Shown piece by piece: positions 47,901 to 61,772 of a stretch of DNA of 64,000 bases. The DNA is taken from contig NC_079875.1 in NCBI RefSeq assembly GCF_029227915.1, positions 186,001-250,000 of the forward strand, written 5' to 3'. How positions within the stretch are numbered: position 1 is the first letter of the stretch; the number at the start of each line of letters is the position of its first letter. A program made the translations under genes and the position numbers. The DNA comes from Hydractinia symbiolongicarpus (taxonomy: Eukaryota > Cnidaria > Hydrozoa > Anthoathecata > Hydractiniidae). Below the pieces are notes generated by a model that was not told the origin of the DNA, did not search any database, and saw nothing but the letters and a program-made list of their open reading frames with translations.

Positions 47901-50412
47901 GCGTCTCATCAAAAATGAAAACATTTTTGAAAACTACAAGTCTCATGCGTTTTAGTGGTAAAAAGATATTTTAAAAAATCGTTTTGGAAATGAGTTTACT
48001 CACAGGGTACTTTCTTTGTATACATTCGACTATACGGGCCAAGCCCGGGATTTAAGGGAAATCGCGGGTTTTCGTTTGCCGGCGATTAAACCACTTTCAT
48101 TAAGCGTTTCATCAAAAATGAAAACATTTCTGAAAACTTCAAGTCTCATGCCTTTTAGTGGTGAAAAAATAATTTAAAAAATCGTTCGGGAAATGAGTTT
48201 ACTCCCTGGGAACTTTCTTTGTATACTTTTGACTATACGGGCCGAGTCCGGGAGTTACGGGAAGTCGTGGGTTTTCGTTTGCCGGCGATTAAACTTCTTT
48301 TATTCAGCGTCTCATCAAAAATGAAAACATTTTTAAAAACTACAAGTCTCATGGGCTTTAGTGGTGAAATAATAATTTAAAAAATCGTTCGGGAAATGAG
48401 TTTACTTCCTGGGTACTTTTTTTGTATACTTTTGACTTTACAGGCCGAGTCCAGGATTTACGGGAAATCGCAGGTTTTCGATTGCCGGCGATTAAACTCC
48501 TTTTATTCAGCGTCTCATCAAAAATGAAAACATTTTTGAAAACTACAAGTCTTATGCGTTTTAGTCGTAAAAAGATAATTTAAAAAATCGTTTTGGAAAT
48601 GAGTTTACTCACAAGGTACTTTCTTTGTATACATTCGACTATACGGGCCAAGCCCGGGATTTACGGGAAATCGCGGGTTTTCGTTTGCCGGCGATTAAAC
48701 CACTTTTATTAAGCGTCTCATCAAAAATGAAAACATTTCTGAAAACTACAAGTCTCATGTCTTTTAGTGGTGAAAAAATAATTTAAAAAATCGTTCGGGA
48801 AATGAGTTTACTCCCTGGGTCCTTTTTTTGTATATTTTTGACTTAACAGGCCGAGTCCAGGACTTACGGGAAATCGCAGGTTTTTGATTGCCGGCGATTA
48901 AACTCCTTTTATTCAGCGTCTCATCAAAAATGAAAACATTTTTGAAAACTACAAGTCTCATGCGTTTTAGTGGTAAAAAGATAATTTAAAAAATCGTTTT
49001 GGAAATCAGTTTCCTCCCTGGGTACTTTCTTTATATACATTCAACTATGCGGGCCAAGCCCGGGATTTACGGGAAATCGCGGGTTTTCGTTTGCCGGCGA
49101 TTAAGATTCTTTTATTCAGCGTCTCATCAAAAATGAAAACACTTTTAAAAACTACAAGTCTCACGCGTTTTAGTGGTGAAAAAATAATTTAAAAAATCGT
49201 TCTGGAAATGAGTTTACTCACAGAATACTTCCTTTGTATACATTCGACTAAACGGGCCAAGCCCGGGATTTACGGGAAATCGCGGGTTTTCGTTTGCCGG
49301 CGATTGAACTTCTTTCATTAAGCGTCTCATCAAAAATGAAAACATTTTGGAAAACTACAAGTGTCATGCGTTTTAGTGGTGAAAAAAAAAATTAAAAAAT
49401 CGTTCGGGAAGTGAGTTTACACCCTGGGTACTTTCTTTGTATACATTCGACTATACGGGTCAAGCCCGGGATTTACGTGAAATCGCGGGTTTTGGTTTGC
49501 CGGAGATTAAACCTCTTTCATTAAGCGTCTCATCAAAAATGAAAACATTTTTGAAAACTACAAGCCTCATGTGTTTTAGTGGTGAAAAAATAATTTAAAA
49601 AATCGTTCGGGAAATGAGTTTACTCCCTGGGTACTTTCTTTGTATACTTTTGACTATACGGGCCCAGACCGGGATTTACGGGAAATCTCGGGTTTTCGTG
49701 TGCCGGCGATTAAACTTCTTTTATTCAGCGTCCCAATAAAAGTGAAAAAATTTTTGAAAACTACAAGTCTCATGCGTTTTAGTGGTGAAAAAATAATATA
49801 ATAAATCGTTCGGGAAATGAGTTTACTCCCTGGGTACTTTCTTCGTATACTTTTGACTATACGAGCCGAGTCCGGGGTTTACGGGAAATGGCGGGTTTTC
49901 GTTTGCCGGCGATTAAACTTCTTTTAATCAGCGTCTCATCAAAAATGAAAACATTTTTGAAAACTACAAGTCTCATGCGTTTTAGTGGTAAAAAGATAAT
50001 TTAAAAAATCGTTTTGGAAATGAGTTTACTCACAGGGTGCTTTCTTTGTATACATTCAACTATACGGGCCAAGCCCGGGATTTACGGGAAATCGCGGGTT
50101 TTCGTTTGCCGGCGATTAAACCACTTTCATTAGGCGTTTCATCAAAAATGAAAACATTTCTGAAAACTACAAGTCTCATGCGTTTTAGTGGTGAAAAAGT
50201 AATTTAAAAAATCGTTCGGGAAATGAGTTTACTCCTTGGGTACTTTCATTGTATACTTTTGACTATACGGGCCCAGTCTGGGATTTACGGGAAATCGCGG
50301 GTTTTCGTGTGCCGGCGATTAAACTTCTTTTATTCAGCGTCCCATCAAAAATGAAAACATTTTTAAAAACTGCAAGTCTCATGCGTTTTAGTGGTGAAAA
50401 AATAATATAAAA

Positions 50413-51228
50413 AATCGTTCGGGAAATGAGTTTACTCCCTGGGTACTTTCTTCCTATACTTTTGACTATACGAGCCAAGTCCGGGATTTACGGGAAATGG
50501 CGGGTTTTCGTTTGCCGGCAATTAAACTTCTTTTAATCAGCGTCTCATCAAAAATGAAAACATTTTTGAAAACTACAAGTCTCATGCGTTTTAGTGGTAA
50601 AAAGATAATTTAAAAAATCGTTTTGGAAATGAGTTTACTCACAGGGTACTTTCTTTGTATACATTCGACTATACGGGCCAAGCCCGGGATTTACGGGAAA
50701 TCGCGGGTTTTCGTTTTCCGGTGAGTAAACCTCTTTCATTAAGCGTCTCATCAAAAATGAAAACATTTTTGAAAACTACAAGCCTCATGCGTTTTAGTGG
50801 TGAAATAATAATTTAAAAAATCGTTCGGGAAATGAGTTTACTCCCTGGGTACTTTCTTCCTATACTTTTGACTATACGAGCCAAGTCCGGGATTTACGGG
50901 AAATGGCGGGTTTTCGTTTGCCGGCAATTAAACTTCTTTTAATCAGCGTCTCATCAAAAATGAAAACATTTTTGAAAACTACAAGTCTCATGCGTTTTAG
51001 TGGTAAAAAGATAATTTAAAAAATCGTTTTGGAAATGAGTTTACTCACAGGGTACTTTCTTTGTATACATTCGACTATACGGGCCAAGCCCGGGATTTAC
51101 GGGAAATCGCGGGTTTTCGTTTTCCGGTGAGTAAACCTCTTTCATTAAGCGTCTCATCAAAAATGAAAACATTTTTGAAAACTACAAGCCTCATGCGTTT
51201 TAGTGGTGAAATAATAATTTAAAAAATC
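50413..51228 (+). repeat. 2-monomer tandem duplication (406 bp)
   Basis: The rare CTTCCTATAC lies at 50449 and 50855. The dimer between them, with CGAGCCAAGTCCGGGATT and CCGGTGAGTAAACC, is repeated with a 406-bp offset and no difference noticed. This is the smallest clear higher-order unit in the window. Boundaries are approximate. Confidence 0.7.
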
Positions 51229-54200
51229 GTTCGGGAAATGAGTTTACTCCCTGGGTACTTTCTTTGTATACTTTTGATTATACGGGCCCAGTCCGGGATT
51301 TACGGGAAATCTCGGGTTTTCGTGTGCCGGCGATTAAACTTCTTTTATTCAGCGTCCCATCAAAAGTGAAAACATTTTTGAAAACTACAAGTCTCATGCG
51401 TTTTAGTGGTGAAAAAATAATATAAAAAATCGTTCGGAAAATGAGTTTACTCCCTGGGTACTTTCTTCGTATACTTTTGACTATACGAGCCGAGTCCGGG
51501 GTTTACGGGAAATGGCGGGTTTTCGTTTGCCGGCGATTAAACTTCTTTTAATCAGCGTCTCACCAAAAACGAAAACATTTTTGAAAACTACAAGTCTCAT
51601 GCGTTTTAGTGGTGAAAAAATAATATAAAAAATCGTTCGGGAAATGCGTTTACTCCCTGGGTACTTTCTTCGTATACTTTTGACTATACGAGCAAAGTCC
51701 GGGGTTTACGGGAAATGGCGGTTTTCGTTTGCCGGCGATTAAACTTCTTTTAATCAGCGTCTCATCAAAAATGAAAACATTTTTGAAAACTACAAGTCTC
51801 ATGCGTTTTAGTGGTAAAAAGATAATTTAAAAAATCGTTTTGGAAATGAGGTTACTCCCTGGGTACTTTCTTTGTATACTTCTGACTATACGGGCCCAGT
51901 CCGGGATTTACGGGAAATCTCGGGATTTCGTGTGCCGGCGATTAAACCACTTTCATTAAGCGTCTCATCAAAAATGAAAACATTTTTGAAAACTACAAGT
52001 CTCATGCGTTTTAGTGGTGAAAAAATAATATAAAAAATCGTTCGGGAAATGAGTTTACTCCCTGGGAACTTTCTTTGTATACTTTTGACTATACGGGCCG
52101 AGTCCGGGAGTTACGGGAAGTCGTGGGTTTTCGTTTGCCGGCGATTAAACTTCTTTTATTCAGCGTCTCATCAAAAATGAAAACATTTTTAAAAACTACA
52201 AGTCTCATGGGCTTTAGTGGTGAAATAATAATTTAAAAAATCGTTCGGGAAATGAGTTTACTTCCTGGGTACTTTTATTGTATACTTTTGACTTTACAGG
52301 CCGAGTCCAGAATTTACGGGAAATCGCAGGTTTTCGATTGCCGGCGATTAAACTCCTTTTATTCAGCGTCTCATCAAAAATGAAAACATTTTTGAAAACT
52401 ACAAGTCTCATGCGTTTTAGTGGTAAAAAGATAATTTAAAAAATCGTTTTGGAAATGAGTTTACTCACAGGGTACTTTCTTTGTATACATTCGACTATAC
52501 GGGCCAAGCCCGGGATTTACGGGAAATCGCGGGTTTTCGTTTGCCGGCGATTAAACCACTTTTATTAAGTGTCTCATCAAAAATGAAAACATTTCTAAAA
52601 ACTACAAGTCTCATGCCTTTTAGTGGTGGAAAAATAATTTAAAAAATCGTTCGGGAAATGAGTTTACTCCCTGGGTACTTTTTTTGTATACTTTTGACTT
52701 TACAGGCCGAGTCCAGGATTTACGGGAAATCGCAGGTTTTCGATTGCCGGCGATTAAACTCCTTTTATTCAGCGTCTCATCAAAAATGAAAACATTTTTG
52801 AAAACTACAAGTCTCATGCGTTTTAGTGGTAAAAAGATAATTTAAAAAATCGTTTTGGAAATGAGTTTACTCACAGGGTACTTTCTTTGTATACATTCGA
52901 CTATACGGGCCAAGCCCGGGTTTTACGGGAAATCGCGGGTTTTCGTTTCCCGGCTATTAAACCACTTTTATTAAGCGTCTCATCAAAAATGAAAACATTT
53001 CTGAAAACTACAAGTCTCATGCCTTTTAGTGGTGAAAAAATAATTTAAAAAATCGTTCGGGAAATGAGTTTACTCCCTAGGAACTTTCTTTGTATACTTT
53101 TGACTATACGGGCCGAGTCCGGGAGTTACGGGAAGTCGTTGTTTTTCGTTTGCCGGCGATTAAACTTCTTTTATTAAGCGTCTCATCAAAAATAAAAACA
53201 TTTTTAAAAACTACAAGTCTCATGGGCTTTAGTAGTGAAATAATAATTTAAAAAATCGTTCGGGAAATGAGTTTACTTCCTGGGTACTTTTTTGTATACT
53301 TTTGACTTTACAGGCCGAGTCCGGGATTTACGGGAAATCGCAGGTTTTCGTTTGCCGACGATTAAACTTCTTTTATTCAGTGTCTCATAAAAAATGAAAA
53401 CATTTTTGAAAACTACAAGTCTCATGCGTTTTAGTGGTGAAAACATAATTTAAAAAATCGTTCGGGAAATGAGTTTACTCCCGGGTACTTTCTTTGTATA
53501 CTTTTGACTATACGGGCCGAGTCCGGGATTTACGGGAAATCGCAGGTTTTCGATTGCCGGCGATTAAACTCCTTTTATTCAGCGTCTCATCAAAAATGAA
53601 AACATTTCTGAAAACTACAAGTCTCATGCCTTTTAGTGGTGTAAAAATAATTTAAAAAATCGTTCGGGAAATGAGTTTACTCCCTGGGAACTTCCTTTGT
53701 ATACTTTTGACTATACGGGCCGAGTCCGGGAATTACGGGAAGTCGTGGGTTTTCGTTTGCCGGCGATTAAACTTCTTTTATTCAGCGTCTCATCAAAAAT
53801 GAAAACATTTTTAAAAACTACAAGTCTCATGGGCTTTAGTAGTGAAATAATAATTTAAAAAATCGTTCAGGAAATGAGTTTACTCTCTGGGTACTTTCTT
53901 TGTATACTTTTGACTATACGGGCCGAGTCCGGGATTTACGGGAAATCGCAGGTTTTCGATTGCCGGCGATTAAACTCCTTTTATTCAGCGTCTCATCAAA
54001 AATGAAAACATTTTTGAAAACTACAAGTCTCATGCGTTTTAGTGGTGAAAAGATAATTTAAAAAACCGTTTTGGAAATGAGTTTACTCACAGGGTACTTT
54101 CTTTGTATACATTCGACTATACGGGCCAAGACCGGGATTTAAGGAAATCGTGGTATTTCGTTTGTCGGCGATTAAACTTCTTTTATTCAGCGTCTCATCA

Positions 54201-54422
54201 AAAATGAACACACTCTTGAAAACTACAAGTCTCATGCGTTTTAGTGGTGAAAAAATAATATAAAAAATCGTTCGGGAAATGAGTTTACTCCCTGGGTACT
54301 TTCTTCGTATACTTTTGACTATACGGGCCGAGTCCGGGGTTTACGGGAAATGGCAGGTTTTCGTTTGCAGGCGATTAAACTTCTTTTAATCAGCGTCTCA
54401 TCAAAAATGAAAACATTTTTGG

Positions 54423-57400
54423 AAACTACAAGTCTCATGCGTTTTAGTGGTGAAAAGATAATTTAAAAAACCGTTTTGGAAATGAGTTTACTCACAGGGT
54501 ACTTTCTTTGTATACATTCGACTATACGGGCCAAGCCCGGGATTTAAGGAAATCGTGGTATTTCGTTTGCCGGCAATTAAACTTCTTTTATTCAGCGTCT
54601 CATCAAAAATGAACACACTCTTGAAAACTACAAGTCTCATGCGTTTTAGTGGTGAAAAAATAATATAAAAAATCGTTTGGGAAATGAGTTTACTCCCTGG
54701 GTACTTTCTTCGTATACTTTTGACTATACGGGCCGAGTCCGGGGTTTACGGGAAATGGCGGGTTTTCGTTTGCAGGCGATTAAACTTCTTTTAATCAGCG
54801 TCTCATCAAAAATGAAAACATTTTTGAAAACTACAAGTCTCATGCATTTTAGTGGTAAAAAGATAATTTAAAAAATTGTTTTCGAAATGAGTTTACTCAC
54901 AGGGTACTTTCTTTGTATACATTCGAGTATACGGGCCAAGCCCGGGATTTACGGGAAATCGCGGGTTTTCGTTTGGCGGAGATTAAACCACTTTCATTAG
55001 GCGTCTAATCAAAAATGAAAACATTTCTGAAAACTACAAGTCTCATGCGTTTTAGTGGTGAAAAAATATTTTAAAAAATCGTTGGGGAAATGAGTTTACT
55101 CCTTGGGAACTTTCTTTGTATACTTTTGACTATACGGGCCGAGTCTGGGAGTTACGGGAAGTCGTGGGTTTTCGTTTGCCGGCGATTAAACTTCTTTTAT
55201 TCAGCGTCTCATCAAAAATGAAAACATTATTAAAAACTACAAGTCTCATGGGCTTTAGTGGTGAAATAATAATTTAAAAAATCGTTCGGGAAATGAGTTT
55301 ACTCCCTGGGTACTTTCTTCGTATACTTTTGACTATACGGGCCGAGTCCGGGGTTTACGGGAAATGGCGGGTTTTCGTTTGCAGGCGATTAAACTTCTTT
55401 TATTCAGCGTCTCATCAAAAATGAAAACATTTTTGAAAACTACAAGTCTCATGCATTTTAGTGGTAAAAAGATAATTTAAAAAATTGTTTTCGAAATCAG
55501 TTTACTCACAGGGTACTTTCTTTGTATACATTCGAGTATACGGGCCAAGCCCGGGATTTACGGGAAATCGCGGGTTTTCGTTTGCCGGAGATTAAACCAC
55601 TTTCATTAGGCGTCGAATCAAAAATGAAAACATTTCTGAAAACTACAAGTCTCATGCGTTTTAGTGGTGAAAAAATATTTTAAAAAATCGTTCGGGAAAT
55701 GAGTTTACTCCTTGGGAACTTTCTTTGTATACTTTTGACTATACGGGCCGAGTCTGGGAGTTACGGGAAGTCGTGGGTTTTCGTTTGCCGGCGATTAAAC
55801 TTCTTTTATTCAGCGTCTCATCAAAAATGAAAACATTTTTAAAAACTACAAGTCTCATGGGCTTTAGTGGTGAAATAATAATTTAAAAAATCGTTCGGGA
55901 AAAGAGTTTACTCCCTTGGTTCTTTCTTTGCATACTTTTGACTATACGGGCCGAGTCCGGGATTTACGGGAAATCGCAGGTTTTCGTTTGCCGGCGATTA
56001 AACTCCTTTTATTCAGAGTCTCATCAAAAATGAAAATTTTTTTGAAAACTACAAGTCTCATGCGTTTTAGTGGTGAAAAGATAATTTAAAAAACCGTTTT
56101 GGAAATGAGTTTACTCACAGGGTACTTTCTTTGTATACATTCGACTATACGGGCCAAGCCCGGGTTTTAAGGAAATCGTGGTATTTCGTTTGCCGGCAAT
56201 TAAACTTCTTTTATTCAGCGTCTCATCAAAAATGAACACACTCTTGAAAACTACAAGTCTCATGCGTTTTAGTGGTGAAAAAATAATATAAAAAATCGTT
56301 TGGGAAATGAGTTTACTCCCTGGGTACTTTCTTCGTATACTTTTGACTATACGGGCCGAGTCCGGGGTTTACGGGAAATGGCGGGTTTTCGTTTGCAGGC
56401 GATTAAACTTCTTTTAATCAGCGTCTCATCAAAAATGAAAACATTTTTGAAAACTACAAGTCTCATGCATTTTAGTGGTAAAAAGATAATTTAAAAAATT
56501 GTTTTCGAAATGAGTTTACTCACAGGGTACTTTCTTTGTATACATTCGAGTATACGGGCCAAGCCCGGGATTTACGGGAAATCGCGGGTTTTCGTTTGCC
56601 GGAGATTAAACCACTTTCATTAGGCGTCTAATCAAAAATGAAAACATTTCTGAAAACTACAAGTCTCATGCGTTTTAGTGGTGAAAAAATATTTTAAAAA
56701 ATCGTTGGGGAAATGAGTTTACTCCTTGGGAACTTTCTTTGTATACTTTTGACTATACGGGCCGAGTCTGGGAGTTACGGGAAGTCGTGGGTTTTCGTTT
56801 GCCGGCGATTAAACTTCTTTTATTCAGCGTCTCATCAAAAATGAAAACATTTTTAAAAACTACAAGTCTCATGGGCTTTAGTGGTGAAATAATAATTTAA
56901 AAAATCGTTCGGGAAATGAGTTTACTCCCTGGGTACTTTCTTCGTATACTTTTGACTATACGGGCCGAGTCCGGGGTTTACGGGAAATGGCGGGTTTTCG
57001 TTTGCAGGCGATTAAACTTCTTTTATTCAGCGTCTCATCAAAAATGAAAACATTTTTGAAAACTACAAGTCTCATGCATTTTAGTGGTAAAAAGATAATT
57101 TAAAAAATTGTTTTCGAAATCAGTTTACTCACAGGGTACTTTCTTTGTATACATTCGAGTATACGGGCCAAGCCCGGGATTTACGGGAAATCGCGGGTTT
57201 TCGTTTGCCGGAGATTAAACCACTTTCATTAGGCGTCGAATCAAAAATGAAAACATTTCTGAAAACTACAAGTCTCATGCGTTTTAGTGGTGAAAAAATA
57301 TTTTAAAAAATCGTTCGGGAAATGAGTTTACTCCTTGGGAACTTTCTTTGTATACTTTTGACTATACGGGCCGAGTCTGGGAGTTACGGGAAGTCGTGGG

Positions 57401-57668
57401 TTTTCGTTTGCCGGCGATTAAACTTCTTTTATTCAGCGTCTCATCAAAAATGAAAACATTTTTAAAAACTACAAGTCTCATGGGCTTTAGTGGTGAAATA
57501 ATAATTTAAAAAATCGTTCGGGAAAAGAGTTTACTCCCTTGGTACTTTCTTTGCATACTTTTGACTATACGGGCCGAGTCCGGGATTTACGGGAAATCGC
57601 AGGTTTTCGTTTGCCGGCGATTAAACTCCTTTTATTCAGAGTCTCATCAAAAATGAAAATTTTTTTGA
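54423..57668 (+). repeat. 8-monomer tandem duplication (1623 bp)
   Basis: Copies at 54423-56045 and 56046-57668. Shared rare states are TTTAAGGAAATCGTGG, CATTCGAGTATACGG, GTCGAATCAAAAATG and TTCTTTGCATAC. At least four point differences separate them: GTTTGGCGG/GTTTGCCGG near 54974, CATTATTAAAA/CATTTTTAAAA near 55227, TTGGTTC/TTGGTAC near 55919, and CCCGGGAT/CCCGGGTT near 56165. Confidence 0.8.
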
Positions 57669-58179
57669 AAACTACAAGTCTCATGCGTTTTAGTGGTGAA
57701 AAGATAATTTAAAAAACCGTTTTTGAAATGAGTTTACTCACAGAGTACTTTCTTTGTATACATTCGACTATACCGGCCAAGCCCGGGATTTACAGGAAAT
57801 CGCGGGTTTTCGTTTGCCGGCTATTAAACCACATTCATTAAGCGTCTCATCAAAATTGAAAACATTTCTGAAAACTACAAGTCTCATGGGCTTTAGTGGT
57901 GAAATAATAATTTAAAAAATCGTTCAGGAAATGAGTTTACTCCCTGGGTACTTTCTTTGTATACTTTTGACTATACGGGCCGAGTCCGGGATTTACAGGA
58001 AATCGCAGGTTTTCGTTTGCCGACGATTAAACTCCTTTTATTCAGCGTCTCATCAAAAATGAAAACATTTTTGAAAATACAAGTCTCATGCGTTTTAGTG
58101 GTGAAAAGATAATTTAAAAAATCGTTTTGGAAATTAGTTTACTCACAGGGTACTTTCTTTGTATACATTCGACTATACG

Positions 58180-59395
58180 GGCCAAGCCCGGGATTTACGG
58201 GAAGTCGTGGGTTTTCGTTTGCCGGCGATTAAACTTTTTTTATTCAGCGTCTCATCAAAAATGAAACATTTTTAAAAACTACAAGTCTCGTGGGCTCTAG
58301 TGGTGAAATAATAATTTGGAAAATCGTTCGGGAAAAGAGTTTACTCCCTGGGTACTTTCTTTGTATACTTTTGACTATACGGGCCGAGTCTGGGAGTTAC
58401 GGGAAGTCGTGGGTTTTCGTTTGCCGGCGATTAAACTTCTTTTATTCAGCGTCTCATCAAAAATGAAAACATTTTTAAAAACTACAAGTCTCATGGGCTT
58501 TAGTGGTGAAATAATAATTTAAAAAATCGTTCGGGAAAAGAGTTTACTCCCTTGGTACTTTCTTTGTATACTTTTGACTATACGGGCCGAGTCCGGGATT
58601 TACGGGAAATCGCAGGTTTTCGTTTGCCGGCGATTAAACTCCTTTTATTCAGAGTCTCATCAAAAATGAAAATTTTTTTGAAAACTACAAGTCTCATGCG
58701 TTTTAGTGGTGAAAAGATAATTTAAAAAACCGTTTTTGAAATGAGTTTACTCACAGAGTACTTTCTTTGTATACATTCGACTACACCGGCCAAGCCCGGG
58801 ATTTACGGGAAGTCGTGGGTTTTCGTTTGCCGGCGATTAAACTTTTTTTATTCAGCGTCTCATCAAAAATGAAACATTTTTAAAAACTACAAGTCTCGTG
58901 GGCTTTAGTGGTGAAATAATAATTTGGAAAATCGTTCGGGAAAAGAGTTTACTCCCTGGGTACTTTCTTTGTATACTTTTGACTATACGGGCCGAGTCTG
59001 GGAGTTACGGGAAGTCGTGGGTTTTCGTTTGCCGGCGATTAAACTTCTTTTATTCAGCGTCTCATCAAAAATGAAAACATTTTTAAAAACTACAAGTCTC
59101 ATGGGCTTTAGTGGTGAAATAATAATTTAAAAAATCGTTCGGGAAAAGAGTTTACTCCCTTGGTACTTTCTTTGTATACTTTTGACTATACGGGCCGAGT
59201 CCGGGATTTACGGGAAATCGCAGGTTTTCGTTTGCCGGCGATTAAACTCCTTTTATTCAGAGTCTCATCAAAAATGAAAATTTTTTTGAAAACTACAAGT
59301 CTCATGCGTTTTAGTGGTGAAAAGATAATTTAAAAAACCGTTTTTGAAATGAGTTTACTCACAGAGTACTTTCTTTGTATACATTCGACTACACC
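58180..59395 (+). repeat. 3-monomer tandem duplication (608 bp)
   Basis: Copies at 58180-58787 and 58788-59395. The shared 1-bp deletion ATGAAACATT (58261 and 58869) gives the 608-bp period. One difference seen: GGGCTCTAGTGG near 58294 against GGGCTTTAGTGG near 58902. Confidence 0.8.
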
Positions 59396-60216
59396 GGCCA
59401 AGCCCGGGATTTACAGGAAATCGCGGGTTTTCGTTTGCCGGCTATTAAACCACATTCATTAAGCGTCTCATCAAAATTGAAAACATTTCTGAAAACTACA
59501 AGTCTCATGGGCTTTAGTGGTGAAATAATAATTTAAAAAATCGTTCAGGAAATGAGTTTACTCCCTGGGTACTTTCTTTGTATACTTTTGACTATACGGG
59601 CCGAGTCCGGGATTTACAGGAAATCGCAGGTTTTCGTTTGCCGACGATTAAACTCCTTTTATTCAGCGTCTCATCAAAAATGAAAACATTTTTGAAAATA
59701 CAAGTCTCATGCGTTTTAGTGGTGAAAAGATAATTTAAAAAATCGTTTTGGAAATTAGTTTACTCACAGGGTACTTTCTTTGTATACATTCGACTATACG
59801 GGCCAAGCCCGGGATTTACGGGAAGTCGTGGGTTTTCGTTTGCCGGCGATTAAACTTCTTTTATTCAGCGTCTCATCAAAAATGAAAACATTTTTAAAAA
59901 CTACAAGTCTCGTGGGCTTTAGTGGTGAAATAATAATTTGAAAAATCGTTCGGGAAAAGAGTTTACTCCCTGGGTACTTTCTTTGTATACTTTTGACTAT
60001 ACGGGCCGAGTCCGGGATTTACGGGAAATCGCAGGTTTTCGTTTGCCGGCGATTAAACTTCTTTTATTCAGCGTCTCATCAAAAATGAAAACATTTTTAA
60101 AAACTGCAAGTCTCATGCGTTTTAGTGGTGAAAAGATAATTTAAAAAACCGTTTTGGAAATGAGTTTACTCACAGGGTACTTTCTTTGTATACATTCGAC
60201 TATACGGGAAAAGCCC

Positions 60217-60353
60217 GGGATTTAGGGAAATCGTGGTATTTCGTTTGCCGGCGATTAAACCTCTTTCATTAAGCGTCTCATTAAAAATGAAATCATTTTT
60301 GGAAACTACAAGTCTCATTCGTTCTAGTGGTGCAGAAATAATTTGAAAAATCG
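60217..60353 (+). repeat. Rare 'C' monomer variant
   Basis: Carries GATTTAGGGAAATCGTGG, CATTAAAAATG, TTTTTGGAAAC, CATTCGTTCTAG and TGCAGAAATAATTTG. Private changes are ATACGGGAAAAGCCC upstream and GAAATCATTTTTGG for GAAAACATTTTTGG. Confidence 0.7.
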
Positions 60354-61635
60354 TTCGGGAAATCAGTTTACTCCCTGGGTACTTTCTTTATATACATTCA
60401 ACTATACGGGCCAAGCCCGGGATTTACGGGAAATCGCGGGTTTTCTTTTGCCGGCGATTAAACTTCTTTTATTCAGCGTCTCATCAAAAATGAACACACT
60501 CTTGAAAACTACAAGTCTCATGCGTTTTAGTGGTGAAAAAATAATATAAAAAATCGTTCGGGAAATGAGTTTACTCCCTGGGTACTTTCTTCGTATACTT
60601 TTGACTATACGGGCCGAGTCCGTGATTTACGGGAAATGGCGGGTTTTCGTTTGCAGGCGATTAAACTTCTTTTAATCAGCGTCTCATCAAAAATGAAAAT
60701 TTTTTTAAAAACTACAAGTCTCATGCGTTTTAGTGGTGGAAAGATAATTTAAAGAACCGTTTTTGAAATGAGTTTACTCACAGGGTACTTTCTTTGTATA
60801 CATTCGACTATACCGGCCAAGCCCGGGATTTACAGGAAATCGCGGGTTTTCGTTTGCCGGCTATTAAACCACATTCATTAAGCGTCTCATCAAAATTGAA
60901 AACATTTCTGAAAACTACAAGTCTCATGGGCTTTAGTGGTGAAAAAATAATTTAAAAAATCGTTCAGAAAATGAGTTTACTCCCTGGGTACTTTCTTTGT
61001 ATACTTTTGACTATACGGGCCGAGTCCGGGATTTACAGGATATCGCAGGTTTTCGTTTGCCGACGATTAAACTCCTTTTATTCAGCGTCTCATCAAAAAT
61101 GAAAACATTTTTGAAAATACAAGTCTCATGCGTTTTAGTGGTGAAAAGATAATTTAAAAAATCGTATTGGAAATTAGTTTACTCACAGGGTACTTTCTTT
61201 GTATACATTCGTCTATACGGGCCAAGCCCGCGATTTACGGGAAGTCGTGGGTTTTCGTTTGCCGGCGATTAAACTTCTTTTATTCAGCGTCTCATCAAAA
61301 ATGAAAACATTTTTAAAAACTACAAGTCTCGTGGGCTTTAGTGGTGAAATAATAATTTGAAAAATCGTTCGGGAAAAGAGTTTACTCCCTGGGTACTTTC
61401 TTTGTATACTTTTGACTATACGGGCCGAGTCCAGGATTTACGGGAAATCGCAGGTTTTCGTTTGCCGGCGATTAAACTTCTTTTATTCAGCGTTTCATCA
61501 AAAATGAAAACATTTTTAAAAACTGCAAGTCTCATGCGTTTTAGTGGTGAAAAGATAATTTAAAAAACCGTTTTGTAAATGAGTTTACTCACAGGGTACT
61601 TTCTTTGTATACATTCGACTATACGGGCAAAGCCC

Positions 61636-61772
61636 GGGATTTAGGGAAATCGTGGTATTTCGTTTGCCGGCGATTAAACCTCTTTCATTAAGCGTCTCAT
61701 TAAAAATGAAAACATTTTTGGAAACTACAAGTCTCATTCGTTCTAGTGGTGCAGAAATAATTTGAAAAATCG
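61636..61772 (+). repeat. Rare 'C' monomer variant
   Basis: Counterpart of the 60217 copy at a 1419-bp offset, preceded by ATACGGGCAAAGCCC. It has the same TTCTAGTGGTGCAGAAATAA signature and is followed by the GGGAAATCAG and TTTATATACATTCAAC monomer, as at the other sites. Confidence 0.7.

Larger units (their letters stand above)
28300..53950 (+). repeat. Middle homogenisation domain
   Basis: Marked by variants that I find only or almost only here: TATACGAGCC (first about 29.57 kb, last about 51.7 kb), GTCAAGCCAGGGATTTACGTG with TTTACCGGCG (from 29.2 kb), GGGCCCAG, TTTTCCGGTGAGTAAACC (33.1-51.1 kb) and TTTACAGGCCGAGTCCAGG with GATTGCCGG (37.9-53.9 kb). The CGAG change removes the CGGG half of the CENP-B-like motif in many of these monomers. 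The right edge is gradual, between about 51.9 and 54.0 kb. Confidence 0.7.
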
